Shown: positions 42,878 through 53,344, counted from the stretch's first letter. The stretch: 64,000 nucleotides of DNA from Gelidibacter maritimus (GCF_014062315.1 NZ_JACGLT010000008.1:62001-126000), one strand, 5' to 3'. Numbers and translations are program-made. The notes: generated by a model not told the origin, from the letters alone.

Positions 42878-43005
42878 TTTAAACCAATAGGCGCAGAAGT
42901 AAATTGAAGATGCATGAATTAGGAGCCTGGGATAAATAATTTCACTACTTAGTCTCAGAAAGTCAAAACTTTGTATATTTAAGTCAACTATAAAACAGAT
43001 TTTAA

Positions 43006-44670
43006 ATGAAACAAAACTACTTTCTTCTATTATTATTAACCAATGCTTTCCTATTCGGCCAGACGCCTGGCAGTGAAAGCCCTGTTATGACCGTTGACGC
43101 AACCATTCCTTATCAGGGATATGACGAACCCTCTCCTCTATTGGGATCTGCCCAATATAAAATTTACTATGACAATGTTGATGGCGTATTGGACAAACCC
43201 ATATTTCTGATTGATGGCTTTGACCCCAACGATTCTCGAGACATCCCTGCGGTGTATGCCCTATTGAATTACGGTAATACCGGATTGAATTTAGGCGATT
43301 TAGTAAGGGATGAAGGTTATGACCTAGTGGTTCTTAATCTTGAAGCGTCTTACGCAAGTCCCACAGATGGCACAATGCTTATGGGAGGGGCTGATTATAT
43401 TCAGCGGAACGCCTTTACTTTTATAGAACTTATAAATACCATAAATAGCATGAAAGTGGGCGCTGAACAAAATGTGGTCATCGGACCAAGCATGGGCGGA
43501 CTTATTTCCAGATATGCCCTGCGCTACATGGAACAGAACATGATGGATCACGACACACGCTTGCATATTTCATTTGATGCGCCACACCGAGGATCAAATG
43601 TGCCAATCGGGATGCAGTATCTCTTTAATTATCTCGTCAATGGCACACCCAATATAACCGAGGCTGAACCCTTGGTAAACGGACTTTTAAACAGCCCCGC
43701 AGCCAAACAAATGCTAATTGACCATTATTTGGGTCATGTAGGCGCCAATGGCGTTAACCAAGATAACTCGGTCCATACACCTAAAGGTGCTCCAAATTTC
43801 CGGGATGCGTTTCAGAATGAACTCGATGCCATGGGCTTCCCTCAGAACACGAGGAATGTGGCCATAACTAACGGCAGTGGTGTTGGTCAAATGACTGGCA
43901 CTCCAGGAATGGAGCTCATCAACCATACCTTTGATATGGGGACAATCGAAGTTGGCGGCGTAAGCGTTTACTCTCAAATAAATACAGTTGTGAATTTTGC
44001 ACCAGCCGCAAATGAAACAAGTGAAGTGTCAAATTTTATAGGACAGATACGATTATTTTCTTTTCTGCCTTGGACCACCGTCCTCGAATTTGATGCATCG
44101 GCACAATCAACCGCATCGTCGGATGGATTAGATAGCGCTCCTGGAGGTCAATTTGATTTATATGCTTTTGATGACGGTTCCAATCCTCTAATTGCCGATT
44201 TTTTCAACAATTTAAATTCGCAATATTTCAGCTTTATTCCAACGCTCAGCGGCTTGGCAATAGACAACCAGCCCAATTGGTATGCAAATCCGGACCTCAG
44301 CAATTCGCCATTTGCCAACACTTATCTCCCAACGGATAATGAACCGCACATGACTTTGACCCCTGGGAATGCTATGTTTGCAATGGACGAAATTCTCCAG
44401 GGCACCCTTGGAACAATGGATTACTTAAAGGCCCACACCATCAAACTCCAAAAAAACCCTGTTCACAATTCTATGACCTTGTTAAGCAGTACTGATTTTA
44501 CGGAGGCAAAAATATCAATTGTTGACCTTACGGGTAAATTGGTTTTAAATACCCAGACATCGCTTTCAAAAAGCACAACAATTCCTATCAACCTGGAGAC
44601 GGGCTTATATTTAGTAAACATTCAAACCGAAAATGGTTTTGTTTACAATACAAAACTTATGGTAAAATAA
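43006..44670 (+). CDS. T9SS-exported alpha/beta-hydrolase (lipase/esterase-like), type A sorting domain
   Basis: 554 residues. Signal peptide 1-19 (FLLLLLTNAFLFGQ). The alpha/beta-hydrolase fold: KPIFLIDGFDPND (oxyanion strand), then the nucleophile elbow GPSMGG with Ser162, DAPHRGSNVPIG after it (a motif common to esterases that act on esters or wax-like lipids), and later D/H candidates in the 330-430 region. The C-terminal about 75 residues (LQKNPVHNSMTLLSSTDF, ISIVDLTGKLV, GLYLVNIQTENGF, TKLMVK) form the T9SS type A sorting signal, so the enzyme is exported across the outer membrane. The substrate is unknown. Confidence 0.9.
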   Translation: MKQNYFLLLLLTNAFLFGQTPGSESPVMTVDATIPYQGYDEPSPLLGSAQYKIYYDNVDGVLDKPIFLIDGFDPNDSRDIPAVYALLNYGNTGLNLGDLVRDEGYDLVVLNLEASYASPTDGTMLMGGADYIQRNAFTFIELINTINSMKVGAEQNVVIGPSMGGLISRYALRYMEQNMMDHDTRLHISFDAPHRGSNVPIGMQYLFNYLVNGTPNITEAEPLVNGLLNSPAAKQMLIDHYLGHVGANGVNQDNSVHTPKGAPNFRDAFQNELDAMGFPQNTRNVAITNGSGVGQMTGTPGMELINHTFDMGTIEVGGVSVYSQINTVVNFAPAANETSEVSNFIGQIRLFSFLPWTTVLEFDASAQSTASSDGLDSAPGGQFDLYAFDDGSNPLIADFFNNLNSQYFSFIPTLSGLAIDNQPNWYANPDLSNSPFANTYLPTDNEPHMTLTPGNAMFAMDEILQGTLGTMDYLKAHTIKLQKNPVHNSMTLLSSTDFTEAKISIVDLTGKLVLNTQTSLSKSTTIPINLETGLYLVNIQTENGFVYNTKLMVK

Positions 44671-44726
44671 ATACCAATTACAAACTGCAATCGGTCTGTA
44701 AAATTTCGGTATAATTTATAAACACT

Positions 44727-44752
44727 AAAGGCTGAATTTTAATTCAGCCTTT
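44727..44752. terminator. Hairpin at the convergent ends of the hydrolase gene and rsmG
   Basis: Perfect 12-bp stem AAAGGCTGAATT / AATTCAGCCTTT with a 2-base loop (effectively a tetraloop). It overlaps the rsmG stop codon at 44744-44746. T-richness on both sides suggests bidirectional termination. Confidence 0.75.
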
Positions 44753-45373
44753 ATACTTTAAGGGGAGGTGGACCAATTTCTTTGTTTCAAAGAAGTCCTC
44801 TTTATAATACTCCGAAAGCGCATAAACTTTAGCTTTTGGAAAATCCTGAAGTTCTTCAGCCAGGTCACCACCTTTTAAATAAATGATGCCATTTTTAAGT
44901 TCATGTTGTTGCTTTTTGGCTATCTTTCCTTTTACCCAACGCACAAAGGTTGGCATTGCTGCTACAGCTCTACTTACAATAAAATCGTAGGTACCATTGA
45001 GCTCTTCCACGCGGCTGTGGGACGTTTTTACATTAGTCAATTGGAGCCCCTCAACCACCTCATCAACCACTTTTAATTTTTTGGCAATACTATCTACCAG
45101 GTGAAAATTGGTTTCCGGAAACATGATAGCCAAAGGAATTCCAGGAAAACCACCACCCGTACCCACATCCATCACTTCCGATCCTGGTTTAAACGAAATC
45201 AGTTTTGCGATGGCAAGCGAATGGAGCACATGTCGTAAATATAATTCGTCAATATCCTTCCGAGATACCACATTTATTTTAAGGTTCCAATCTTTATAAA
45301 GTGTTTCTAACTGTTCAAACTGCTGCAATTGGATTTCAGATAAATCTGGAAAATAATTTCTTATAAGTTGCAT
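44744..45373 (-). CDS. rsmG: 16S rRNA (guanine-527-N7)-methyltransferase
   Basis: 209 residues from the ATG at 45373 (MQLIRNYFPDLSEIQLQQFEQL). The SAM-binding site is EVMDVGTGGGFPGIPLAI; VDSIAKKLKVVDEV and SRAVAAMPTFVRWV are family hallmarks. It methylates G527 of 16S rRNA. An upstream in-frame ATG at 45403 lies in front of a consensus promoter box (45391-45398) and so cannot be on that transcript. The stop codon lies inside the terminator hairpin. Confidence 0.96.
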   Translation of the reverse strand: MQLIRNYFPDLSEIQLQQFEQLETLYKDWNLKINVVSRKDIDELYLRHVLHSLAIAKLISFKPGSEVMDVGTGGGFPGIPLAIMFPETNFHLVDSIAKKLKVVDEVVEGLQLTNVKTSHSRVEELNGTYDFIVSRAVAAMPTFVRWVKGKIAKKQQHELKNGIIYLKGGDLAEELQDFPKAKVYALSEYYKEDFFETKKLVHLPLKYKG

Positions 45374-45390
45374 TATCTTTAAATTTCCCG

Positions 45391-45398
45391 CAAAATTA
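45391..45398 (-). promoter_or_regulatory. Consensus -7 box (TAATTTTG) for rsmG
   Basis: Exact TAnnTTTG on the minus strand, 17 bases before the ATG at 45373. It decides between the two possible starts in favour of the shorter protein. Confidence 0.65.
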
Positions 45399-45456
45399 AT
45401 CATTTTTATACAGATAAATTTACCATATTCGCATCATGAACAAAACATTAATTGAT

Positions 45457-45464
45457 TATCTTTG
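45457..45464 (+). promoter_or_regulatory. Consensus -7 box (TATCTTTG) for the desaturase gene
   Basis: Exact TAnnTTTG, 54 bases before the ATG at 45519. Confidence 0.6.
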
Positions 45465-45518
45465 CACCATTAATATGATGGCGTAATTTTTGTCGTTATC
45501 ATAGTAAAATATAATGCC

Positions 45519-46619
45519 ATGACACAACAAACCCTTTCCTTTTCTAGAAACGATTCCACAAAATTTTTCAGAACACTCAATAAACGCGTCAATGATTATT
45601 TCAAGGACAACAACATAAAAAGAACCGGTAACTGGAAAATTTGGGTAAAAACAGTGGTAATGTTTACCTTATTCTTAACTCCCTATTTTTTGATTCTCAC
45701 TCTTGATTTACCAGGCTGGGCAATGTTATTATTGACTGTTGTCATGGGCATTGGAATGGCAGGAGTTGGTATGAATGTAATGCATGACGGCAATCACGGC
45801 ACGTTTTCAAATAAAGACTGGATCAACCGTTTAATGGGAAGCAGCATCTACATTTTGGCTGGAAATGTTTATAACTGGAAGGTTCAGCACAATGTTCTGC
45901 ATCATACCTACACCAACATCCACGGGCATGATGAAGATTTGGAAGCGGGACGAATCTTACGCTTTTCAAAACACGCCAAATGGCATAAACATCATAGATT
46001 TCAACATTATTATTCTGTCCTACTTTATGGTCTATTGACTATAAACTGGGCCATTACAACCGATTTCCTTCAAATGAAACGCTATATGAAGCGTAAATTG
46101 TCCTATGGAAAATTCCCCAATCCTGCGACAGAATGGAGTAAATTAGTAATTTCAAAAATTATTTATGTATCCATCTGGATTGTACTGCCATTGGTATTAA
46201 CAGATTTAGCCTGGTGGAAAGTATTGCTCGGATTTTTTGTGATGCACTACGTGGCCGGACTTATTTTAAGTGTGGTCTTTCAACTGGCACACGTTATGGA
46301 AGATGCTGAAATGCCATTGCCGGCAGAAAATGGCACTATGAAAAACACTTGGGCCATCCATCAATTGTTGACTACGGTCAATTTCGGAACCAATAATAAA
46401 ATTGTAAATTGGTTTACCGGCGGATTAAACCATCAGGTAGAACATCATATTTTTCCTAATATCAGCCATGTCCACTATTCTAAAATTTCAAAAATAGTCA
46501 AATCCACGGCGCTTGAATTTAATTTACCTTACAAAGAGTACGATACCACCCGAAAAGCAATAATAGCACATTTCAGACACCTTAAAGAAATGGGGCTAAA
46601 ACCAGCAATACAAGCTTAA
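45519..46619 (+). CDS. Membrane fatty acid desaturase
   Basis: 366 residues, four membrane-spanning stretches in two pairs. Histidine boxes: HDGNH (89-93), HNVLHH (124-129), HQVEHH (305-310), plus HVM (258-260) as the extra ligand region, i.e. the membrane di-iron desaturase set. It probably introduces a double bond into acyl chains (delta-5/6 or delta-9 type cannot be separated). No cytochrome b5 domain is present. The aminotransferase gene starts 13 bases after its stop, so the two may be co-transcribed. Confidence 0.93.
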   Translation: MTQQTLSFSRNDSTKFFRTLNKRVNDYFKDNNIKRTGNWKIWVKTVVMFTLFLTPYFLILTLDLPGWAMLLLTVVMGIGMAGVGMNVMHDGNHGTFSNKDWINRLMGSSIYILAGNVYNWKVQHNVLHHTYTNIHGHDEDLEAGRILRFSKHAKWHKHHRFQHYYSVLLYGLLTINWAITTDFLQMKRYMKRKLSYGKFPNPATEWSKLVISKIIYVSIWIVLPLVLTDLAWWKVLLGFFVMHYVAGLILSVVFQLAHVMEDAEMPLPAENGTMKNTWAIHQLLTTVNFGTNNKIVNWFTGGLNHQVEHHIFPNISHVHYSKISKIVKSTALEFNLPYKEYDTTRKAIIAHFRHLKEMGLKPAIQA

Positions 46620-46632
46620 TCATTATTTTTAC

Positions 46633-47817
46633 ATGAACTTACTTTCAGATAGAATTTTAAACATGTCTACCTCTGCCACCTTAGAAATGGCAGCCAAGGC
46701 CAGAGAACTAAGGGCCGAAGGAAAAGACATTATTGGTTTAAGCTTAGGCGAACCAGACTTCAATACGCCCGATTATATCAAGGAGGCCGCCATACAGGCA
46801 ATCAATGACAATTATAGCTCTTACACTCCCGTAGATGGCTATGTTGAACTCAAAGATGCCATCATCAAAAAGTTCAAACGCGACAATAATTTGACTTATA
46901 ATCGAAATCAAATTGTCGTGTCTACAGGCGCCAAGCAATCGCTTGCCAATTTAGCTGGAGTGATTATCAACAAAGGTGACGAGGTCATTATCCCTTGTCC
47001 GTACTGGGTGAGCTACTCCGATTTGGTAAAACTCAATGACGGGATTCCCGTAGAAGTACCTACCACCATTGCCACCGACTTTAAAATGACACCGGAACAA
47101 TTGGAGGCCGCCATTACACCAAAGACAAAAATGCTTTGGTACAGTTCGCCCTGTAACCCAAGTGGCTCTGTTTACAGCAAAGAAGAATTGCGCGGATTAG
47201 CAGATGTGCTAAAGAAGCATCCGAATATTATTGTGGTTTCTGACGAAATTTATGAGCATATTAATTTTGAAGGAAAACACGCAAGTATGGCTCAATTTGA
47301 TGACATGTACAATCGCACGGTGACCATTAACGGCGTTTCAAAAGCTTTTGCCATGACGGGTTGGCGCATTGGCTATATTGGAGGTCCCGAAAAAATTGCA
47401 CGTGCCTGCAACAAAATGCAAGGACAAATAACCAGTGGTGCCAATTGTATTGCCCAACGTGCCGTTATTACCGCTTTGGAAGAATCGCCATCAAGAGTTC
47501 AATTTATGATTGACGAATTTAAAGTGCGCCGTGATTTGGTGCTCGATCTACTCCAGGACATTGAAGGTTTTAAAACCAACGTCCCAGAAGGCGCCTTTTA
47601 TGTTTTTCCAAACATTTCCTACTATTTCGGAAAGACCCTGAGAGGAAAAACGATTAATAACGCTGCCGATTTCTCATTATATTTACTTGAAGAGGCCCTG
47701 GTTGCAACAGTTGATGGCGGAGCTTTTGGAAGTCCAGAGTGCATTAGACTTTCTTACGCAGCTTCCCAAGATCAAATAAAAGAAGCCTTGTCACGCATTA
47801 AGGCTGCGGTTAATTAA
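46633..47817 (+). CDS. PLP-dependent aminotransferase (aspartate aminotransferase type I-gamma)
   Basis: 394 residues, fold type I. PLP Lys237 in INGVSKAFAMTGWRIGYIGG, Asp in VVSDEIYEHI, Asn in SSPCNPSGSVYS, and the substrate Arg in CIRLSYA. PCPYWVSYSD is typical of the aspartate/prephenate aminotransferase subgroup. It probably interconverts aspartate and oxaloacetate; tyrosine or prephenate activity cannot be excluded. Followed by a terminator. Confidence 0.94.
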   Translation: MNLLSDRILNMSTSATLEMAAKARELRAEGKDIIGLSLGEPDFNTPDYIKEAAIQAINDNYSSYTPVDGYVELKDAIIKKFKRDNNLTYNRNQIVVSTGAKQSLANLAGVIINKGDEVIIPCPYWVSYSDLVKLNDGIPVEVPTTIATDFKMTPEQLEAAITPKTKMLWYSSPCNPSGSVYSKEELRGLADVLKKHPNIIVVSDEIYEHINFEGKHASMAQFDDMYNRTVTINGVSKAFAMTGWRIGYIGGPEKIARACNKMQGQITSGANCIAQRAVITALEESPSRVQFMIDEFKVRRDLVLDLLQDIEGFKTNVPEGAFYVFPNISYYFGKTLRGKTINNAADFSLYLLEEALVATVDGGAFGSPECIRLSYAASQDQIKEALSRIKAAVN

Positions 47818-47840
47818 GAGAAAGACTACACATAAGACAC

Positions 47841-47866
47841 GAAAGCCACTTAAACAAGTGGCTTTC
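47841..47866 (+). terminator. Terminator after the aminotransferase gene
   Basis: Perfect 11-bp stem GAAAGCCACTT / AAGTGGCTTTC with loop AAAC, followed by TTTG. 23 bases after the stop. Confidence 0.75.
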
Positions 47867-48613
47867 TTTGCCTTAACACCTATCGTCAGCACCAGCAAGA
47901 AAGCTACCATCAAATCACCCAATCCTTCTGTTGTTCAACACCACCCTCCTTTTACGCTACCATAAGGCCATCTATTTCATAACTTTTTTAGATTATACAA
48001 CAACTAAGGCCACAAGCATCCATTCCGATGAGAAATCGTTTGCAATGGAGTTTTTCACCCCAAAGCTCTTCTTAAGCATTAAGCTTTAAGCCTCTTTTAG
48101 TCATTAATCCAAAAAAGGCTTCTCTGATCTTTTTACTGAAGCCTCGTACTCTCAATTTTATAGAATCACTATTTTACGTCTCCTATAAAACAAACAGGTG
48201 ACACCTGCCGTCAATAGGTCAACAACATTTACAATTAAGCCTAAGATCTCAAAATTGAAGCTTCTTATTAGTTGACATGGACAATCAACTCTTGCGATAA
48301 TTTCAAATATTAAAATAAGGGCGGCACCAACAATACATATGCAACGATCAATAGTTGTTAAATCAAAATTCTACTCTTTATGACAATGCAAACTCAAAAA
48401 TTAACAACTCCGAAATTATGTTAAATTTCGAACAACCACAAATCACAAACACCTTACTATCAGATATTTACATTACAAAACACATACTTAAAACTAAAAA
48501 TTTTATTATTTTTTAACACTTTTTTTAAAATATTTATAATTATTTAACACACCCTATTGCTTTATATGTAATTATTCGTTTCATTTGCTGCCATAATTCT
48601 AACCATTTTATAA
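47867..48613. other. Long intergenic gap before the SusC gene
   Basis: About 750 bases. The first 300 have mixed composition without any recognised gene; the last 200 are strongly AT-rich (runs of A and T from about 48440). No consensus TAnnTTTG box could be placed close to the SusC start, so the promoter may be distant or regulated. No RNA gene or repeat family is visible. Confidence 0.5.
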
Positions 48614-51600
48614 ATGAAAACAAAATTCAGTCTAATTCTAACACTTTGTTTAGTGTTGGTTGCACAAATCACATTTGCGCAACAAAAATCCGTATCAGGA
48701 ACAGTTTCTGATGAATCTGGTTTACCATTGCCTGGAGTAAATATCTTGGTCAAAGGAACAAGCACTGGAACACAAACCGATTTTGACGGTAAATATTCCA
48801 TAAATGCAAAAGCGGGTGATATTCTTTCATTCACTTACGTAGGGCTAAAGGCTCAAGAAATAACAGTAGGAGCATCAAACACCGTGAATGTGACTTTGAT
48901 GGAAGACGCATCTGTATTGGATGAAGTAATCGTCGTAGGTTACGGTGTCCAAAAGAAATCCGAAGTTACCGGTGCCATTTCCAGTGTTTCAGGTGCCGAT
49001 TTGCAAGGCTTGGTTACCCCAAGTTTTGAATCACAACTAGCTGGTAGAGCCCCGGGGGTCCAGGTTACCTCCAATAACGGTATTATTGGTGAGGCTCCAA
49101 GAGTCAGAATCAGAGGTATTGCTTCTATCGGTTCTGGCACCTTCCCACTGATTGTTGTTGACGGGATGCCAATTTATTCGGGTGATATTGGAGGTTATGC
49201 CTCAACAAACGGCTTAGCGGATATCAACCCAAATGATATTGAGTCTTATGAAATCTTAAAAGATGGAGCAGCTACTGCCATCTACGGCTCACGCGCTGCA
49301 AATGGTGTTATTTTGATCACCACAAAAAGAGGTAAAAGAGGCGGAATGAAAGTTAGCTATAACAATGTTACTGGTTTTGCTTCTGCTATTAAAACTTTTG
49401 ACTTATTAGAGACTCCTGAGTTTTTAATCATTGCAAATGAAAAACGTACCAATCGAGGCCAGGCTCCATGGGCCATAGGAAATGAGTTTAATACGGATTG
49501 GCAAGATGCAGTTCTAAACTCAAGGGCTCTTCAAACAGATCACAACCTATCCTTGAACGGTGGCTCCGAATCCACTAAGTACTTTTTCTCTATGGGTTAC
49601 GCTAATCAAAAAGGCGTGGCTAAAGCCAACAGTATGGCTCGATATAATATGAGATCAAACTTAGAACATAAGATAAATAAGTGGTTAACTGTTGGAGGTA
49701 GCCTTGCCGTTACCAGAACAGAATACGATGGTCTCAATACGGGATTGAATTCTCTATCTGGAAACATCTTTAATGCAACAAGACAATTACCAAACACCCC
49801 TATATACAATGCTGACCATCCAACAGGCTATAACCTTTCAGCTGACAATAGTGTTGTTGGACAAGGCACCAATACTGATCCTGTAGGAGACAACATTTCA
49901 AACATTGCCTATGTTTTGGCAAAGAACAAGTATGAATCTAAAGTAAATAGAACACTTGCCAATGCATTTCTTTCCGCAGACCTATTTGAAGGTTTAAACT
50001 ATAGATTTCAAGCAAGTTCCGACAATGTATTAACCTCTGGATTCTTATTTTGGGATCCAACTCATGGTGATGGAAGAGGCTCTAATGGACGATTACAAAA
50101 CAACAGTGCCGATTTGTTGACTTGGAACATGCAAAACATTCTGTCTTATAACAAGTCATTTAATGATGCCCATAATTTAGGTGTGACCTTGGTATCAGAA
50201 TATCAAAAGGCCAAAAACCAATCCTTTTTTGGAACAGGAACTGATATTTTAGATGAATTCTACAATCAAAATCTTGTGACAAACGCTTACGGTACGCAAA
50301 CTTCAGGAGGTAGTATAACTGAAAACGGAATTATTTCTTATGTTGGACGTGTAAACTACAACTACAAGCAAAAATATTTCCTTCAAGGCTCTATAAGACG
50401 TGATGGAATTTCAAAGTTGAGCGAAGCAAATCGTTGGAATAACTTTACAGGATATTCTGCCGGTTGGAATATTGCAAACGAGGAATTCTTTGGCAATCTT
50501 AAAAATACTATCAACGAATTCAAATTAAGAGGCTCGTACTCTGAAGTGGGCAATACAGAAATTGGAAGTTACCCTTACTTGGGTTTAACCTCTGCAGCTA
50601 AATATGGTACTCTTAATGGCCTTACTTTTAGCCAATTTGGTAATGATCAATTACTGTGGGAAACCAGTAAAAAGACTGATTTTGGATTGGACGCTGCCTT
50701 ATGGAACAACAAGCTAAGATTAACGTTTGACTACTACAAAAATGATATTGACGGTTTAATTCTAGACGTTCCTGTTCCAGCATCATTAGGTGTTCCTGGA
50801 GGTAGAATCAAAAAGAATATTGGCGCAATGGTCAACGAGGGCTTGGAGTTTGGTATTGACTACAGAGCTATCTCAAATGAAAATTTCAGCTGGAACATTA
50901 CAGCCAACTTAACCCTTGATAGAAACGAAGTTTTAAGTATTCCTGAAGGTCAGGATATCCCTGGTGGCACATTTAGTGATGTGAACATCAATCAAAACTT
51001 AATTATTAGAGAAGGTGAGTCAATTAACTCTCTGTACGGTTTTAAATATTGGGGTGTAAACCCAGCCAATGGGAATCCTGTATATTACAAAGCTGACGGC
51101 TCTTTGGTACAAGGCAATATAAGCACCACAAGTTATGCTGTTTTTGACCCTAGCAACCCTGCAGATGTTTCTCAAGCATCGTCGTTAAGTGCTAACTCTG
51201 ACAAAGTCATTTTAGGCAGTTCATTACCAAAATATTACGGCGCACTTATTAACAAAATGACTTATAAAAACTTTGATTTAACGTTCATGTTCCGTTTTAG
51301 TGGTGGCAACAAAATTTTCAACTCCACAAGAAGAGATCTCGTTACCCAAAACTTAAATAACAACAGCACTGAAATTTTAGGCAGATGGCAAAGTCCAGAA
51401 AATCCTGGAGATGGCATCACGCCAAGATTGTGGGCAAGCAGTAATACATTTACTAACTTGACTGGTAGTACCACTACAAGATTTATAGAGGACGGTGACT
51501 TTATCAGTTTGGATAATATCACATTAGGCTATCAAATACCTAAGTCGTTTACAGACAGAGTTAAGGTTGACAACATTAGATTATTTATTCAAGGACAAAA

Positions 51601-51718
51601 CTTATTGATCATTTCTGATTACAAAGGATTAAATCCTGAAATGGAAACCGGAGGAGTGGATTTGAATGGAACTCCTAGAGCCAAAATCATATCTTTTGGT
51701 TTAAATGTTAATTTATAA
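48614..51718 (+). CDS. SusC/RagA-family TonB-dependent outer membrane transporter
   Basis: 1034 residues. Signal peptide 1-22 (LVAQITFAQ). CarboxypepD_reg-like domain about 25-100 (VSGTVSDESGLPLPGVNILVKGT), TonB-box-like LDEVIVVGYG, plug domain (VTGAISSVSGADLQG to about 230, with VLKDGAATAIYGSRAANGVILITTKRG-type sequence), then a 22-strand-type barrel to the C-terminal LNVNL. It imports a nutrient ligand together with the SusD lipoprotein encoded 11 bases downstream. No glycoside hydrolase, sulfatase or regulator is adjacent, so the substrate cannot be predicted. Confidence 0.97.
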   Translation: MKTKFSLILTLCLVLVAQITFAQQKSVSGTVSDESGLPLPGVNILVKGTSTGTQTDFDGKYSINAKAGDILSFTYVGLKAQEITVGASNTVNVTLMEDASVLDEVIVVGYGVQKKSEVTGAISSVSGADLQGLVTPSFESQLAGRAPGVQVTSNNGIIGEAPRVRIRGIASIGSGTFPLIVVDGMPIYSGDIGGYASTNGLADINPNDIESYEILKDGAATAIYGSRAANGVILITTKRGKRGGMKVSYNNVTGFASAIKTFDLLETPEFLIIANEKRTNRGQAPWAIGNEFNTDWQDAVLNSRALQTDHNLSLNGGSESTKYFFSMGYANQKGVAKANSMARYNMRSNLEHKINKWLTVGGSLAVTRTEYDGLNTGLNSLSGNIFNATRQLPNTPIYNADHPTGYNLSADNSVVGQGTNTDPVGDNISNIAYVLAKNKYESKVNRTLANAFLSADLFEGLNYRFQASSDNVLTSGFLFWDPTHGDGRGSNGRLQNNSADLLTWNMQNILSYNKSFNDAHNLGVTLVSEYQKAKNQSFFGTGTDILDEFYNQNLVTNAYGTQTSGGSITENGIISYVGRVNYNYKQKYFLQGSIRRDGISKLSEANRWNNFTGYSAGWNIANEEFFGNLKNTINEFKLRGSYSEVGNTEIGSYPYLGLTSAAKYGTLNGLTFSQFGNDQLLWETSKKTDFGLDAALWNNKLRLTFDYYKNDIDGLILDVPVPASLGVPGGRIKKNIGAMVNEGLEFGIDYRAISNENFSWNITANLTLDRNEVLSIPEGQDIPGGTFSDVNINQNLIIREGESINSLYGFKYWGVNPANGNPVYYKADGSLVQGNISTTSYAVFDPSNPADVSQASSLSANSDKVILGSSLPKYYGALINKMTYKNFDLTFMFRFSGGNKIFNSTRRDLVTQNLNNNSTEILGRWQSPENPGDGITPRLWASSNTFTNLTGSTTTRFIEDGDFISLDNITLGYQIPKSFTDRVKVDNIRLFIQGQNLLIISDYKGLNPEMETGGVDLNGTPRAKIISFGLNVNL

Positions 51719-51729
51719 TATTAAATAAA

Positions 51730-53286
51730 ATGAAAAATATATTCAAATTTTTATCAATAGCACTTATTGGAATCGGAATGGTTTCATGCTCAGAGGAAGA
51801 TCTTTTAGACCTCAGTCCTGTCAATAATATTTCTCTTGATGATGCCTTTTCTTCACCTTCATTAATTGAAAGCTCTCTAAATGGTATGTATAATGCTGCC
51901 GCAATAGGTGAGTATACAGGTACTGGAAGAGGTTATATATGGGGTGCAGCATTTGTGCAACAAGGTGATAACAGAGGTGAAGATGTTGTTAATACAGCAA
52001 CTTTTTATCAACTGACCTACACAGCAACTTATGATGCTACTACAGCAAACAATGTGTATTACTGGGTTGATGGTTATAGACTAATTAACAGAACCAACTT
52101 AGTGATAGAGGGTGTTACCAATGCCATCGAAAAGGGAGTCATATCAGCAGAGGTAGGAAATGATTACATAGGACAAGCTAAGTTCTTAAGAGCTATTACT
52201 CATTTTGAACTCCTTATGTATTTTGCGAGACCATATAATTATACTGCAGATGCATCTCACCTTGGAGTTCCTTACAGAGAAGTAGGCATTGACACACAAG
52301 CTGAAATTGACTCCGAAATTGTTAAAGGTAGAAATACAGTTGCTGAAGTATATGCGAAAGTTTTGACTGATTTAAATGATGCGGAAAACACGATTACCAA
52401 CACACAGCTTACAAAGGCATCTAAGGGTGCAGCCATCGCATTTAAAACACGCGTTTACCTTCACATGAGAGATTGGAACAACGTGATTGTAGAAGGCAAC
52501 AAGCTTAATGGTGTATACACATTAACTGATGAGCCTATTGGAGTGTTTGATAACAACTACGGCAATAGTGAGTCTATTTTCTCAACGCTTCAGGCCTCTA
52601 CAAACAACCCAGGCGTAAATGCTGCTTTGGCTTCTCAATACAACAGAAGACGTTTAGTAGCTATCAGCCCTATTATCTGGAGAGACCCAAGCTGGTTAGT
52701 AGATGACAAACGTAGAGTAGAAATAGGAGATACTGCATCTCCTGAAGGTATGGTATTCACGGTAGATGGCAGAAAGTATACTGCCAAATATAGAGATGGT
52801 GTGAACTATACAGATGCGGCTCCAGTCATTAGATACGCTGAAGTTTTGTTAAACATGGCAGAAGCCCACGCAAGAAAAGCCACACCAGATTTAGCTCAGT
52901 CACTGACCTTACTAAACATGGTTAGAAACAGAGCTCTAGCCAATCCAGCCACACAAGCCTATACTTCATCATCCTTTACAACACCTGCAACAATGGTAGG
53001 TGCGATCATAAAAGAACGCAGAATTGAGTTCTTAATGGAAGGCAGACGCTGGTCTGACATTCACAGATTACAAGGTGATGACTTACAGCCAATGGATGGT
53101 ATTCCGATGAAGGTAGCTAATGGAAACCCTCCTGCTACTGCTTACGTATTAGGCACTCCTTACACTGGACCTTATGGGGTCAATGCCATCCCAGGATCAG
53201 ACAGTAGATTTTTATGGCCAATACCTCAAATGGAAGTCGATGCAAACCCTACTTTAGCGGCACAACAAAATCCAGGATGGGAATAA
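51730..53286 (+). CDS. SusD/RagB-family nutrient-binding lipoprotein
   Basis: 518 residues. Lipoprotein signal MKNIFKFLSIALIGIGMVSC (Cys20), SEEDLLDLSPVNNIS linker, TPR-like helical SusD fold (DAFSSPSLIESSLNGMYNA; AKFLRAITHFELLMYFARPY; RYAEVLLNMAEAHARKA), and the C-terminal RagB signature IKERRIEFLMEGRRWSDIHRL and FLWPIPQMEVDANP. It caps the SusC barrel and captures ligand at the surface. Eleven bases after the SusC gene; followed by a strong terminator. Confidence 0.96.
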   Translation: MKNIFKFLSIALIGIGMVSCSEEDLLDLSPVNNISLDDAFSSPSLIESSLNGMYNAAAIGEYTGTGRGYIWGAAFVQQGDNRGEDVVNTATFYQLTYTATYDATTANNVYYWVDGYRLINRTNLVIEGVTNAIEKGVISAEVGNDYIGQAKFLRAITHFELLMYFARPYNYTADASHLGVPYREVGIDTQAEIDSEIVKGRNTVAEVYAKVLTDLNDAENTITNTQLTKASKGAAIAFKTRVYLHMRDWNNVIVEGNKLNGVYTLTDEPIGVFDNNYGNSESIFSTLQASTNNPGVNAALASQYNRRRLVAISPIIWRDPSWLVDDKRRVEIGDTASPEGMVFTVDGRKYTAKYRDGVNYTDAAPVIRYAEVLLNMAEAHARKATPDLAQSLTLLNMVRNRALANPATQAYTSSSFTTPATMVGAIIKERRIEFLMEGRRWSDIHRLQGDDLQPMDGIPMKVANGNPPATAYVLGTPYTGPYGVNAIPGSDSRFLWPIPQMEVDANPTLAAQQNPGWE

Positions 53287-53344
53287 ATAATTTATGTTAG
53301 TCTATAAATAATAGCTACACAAAAAAGAAAGTGTAGCAATAAAG

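Noticed and set aside
48562-48834. A 90-codon minus-strand frame over the SusC start
   Set aside because: Antisense of the SusC signal and regulatory domain; not credible as a gene.
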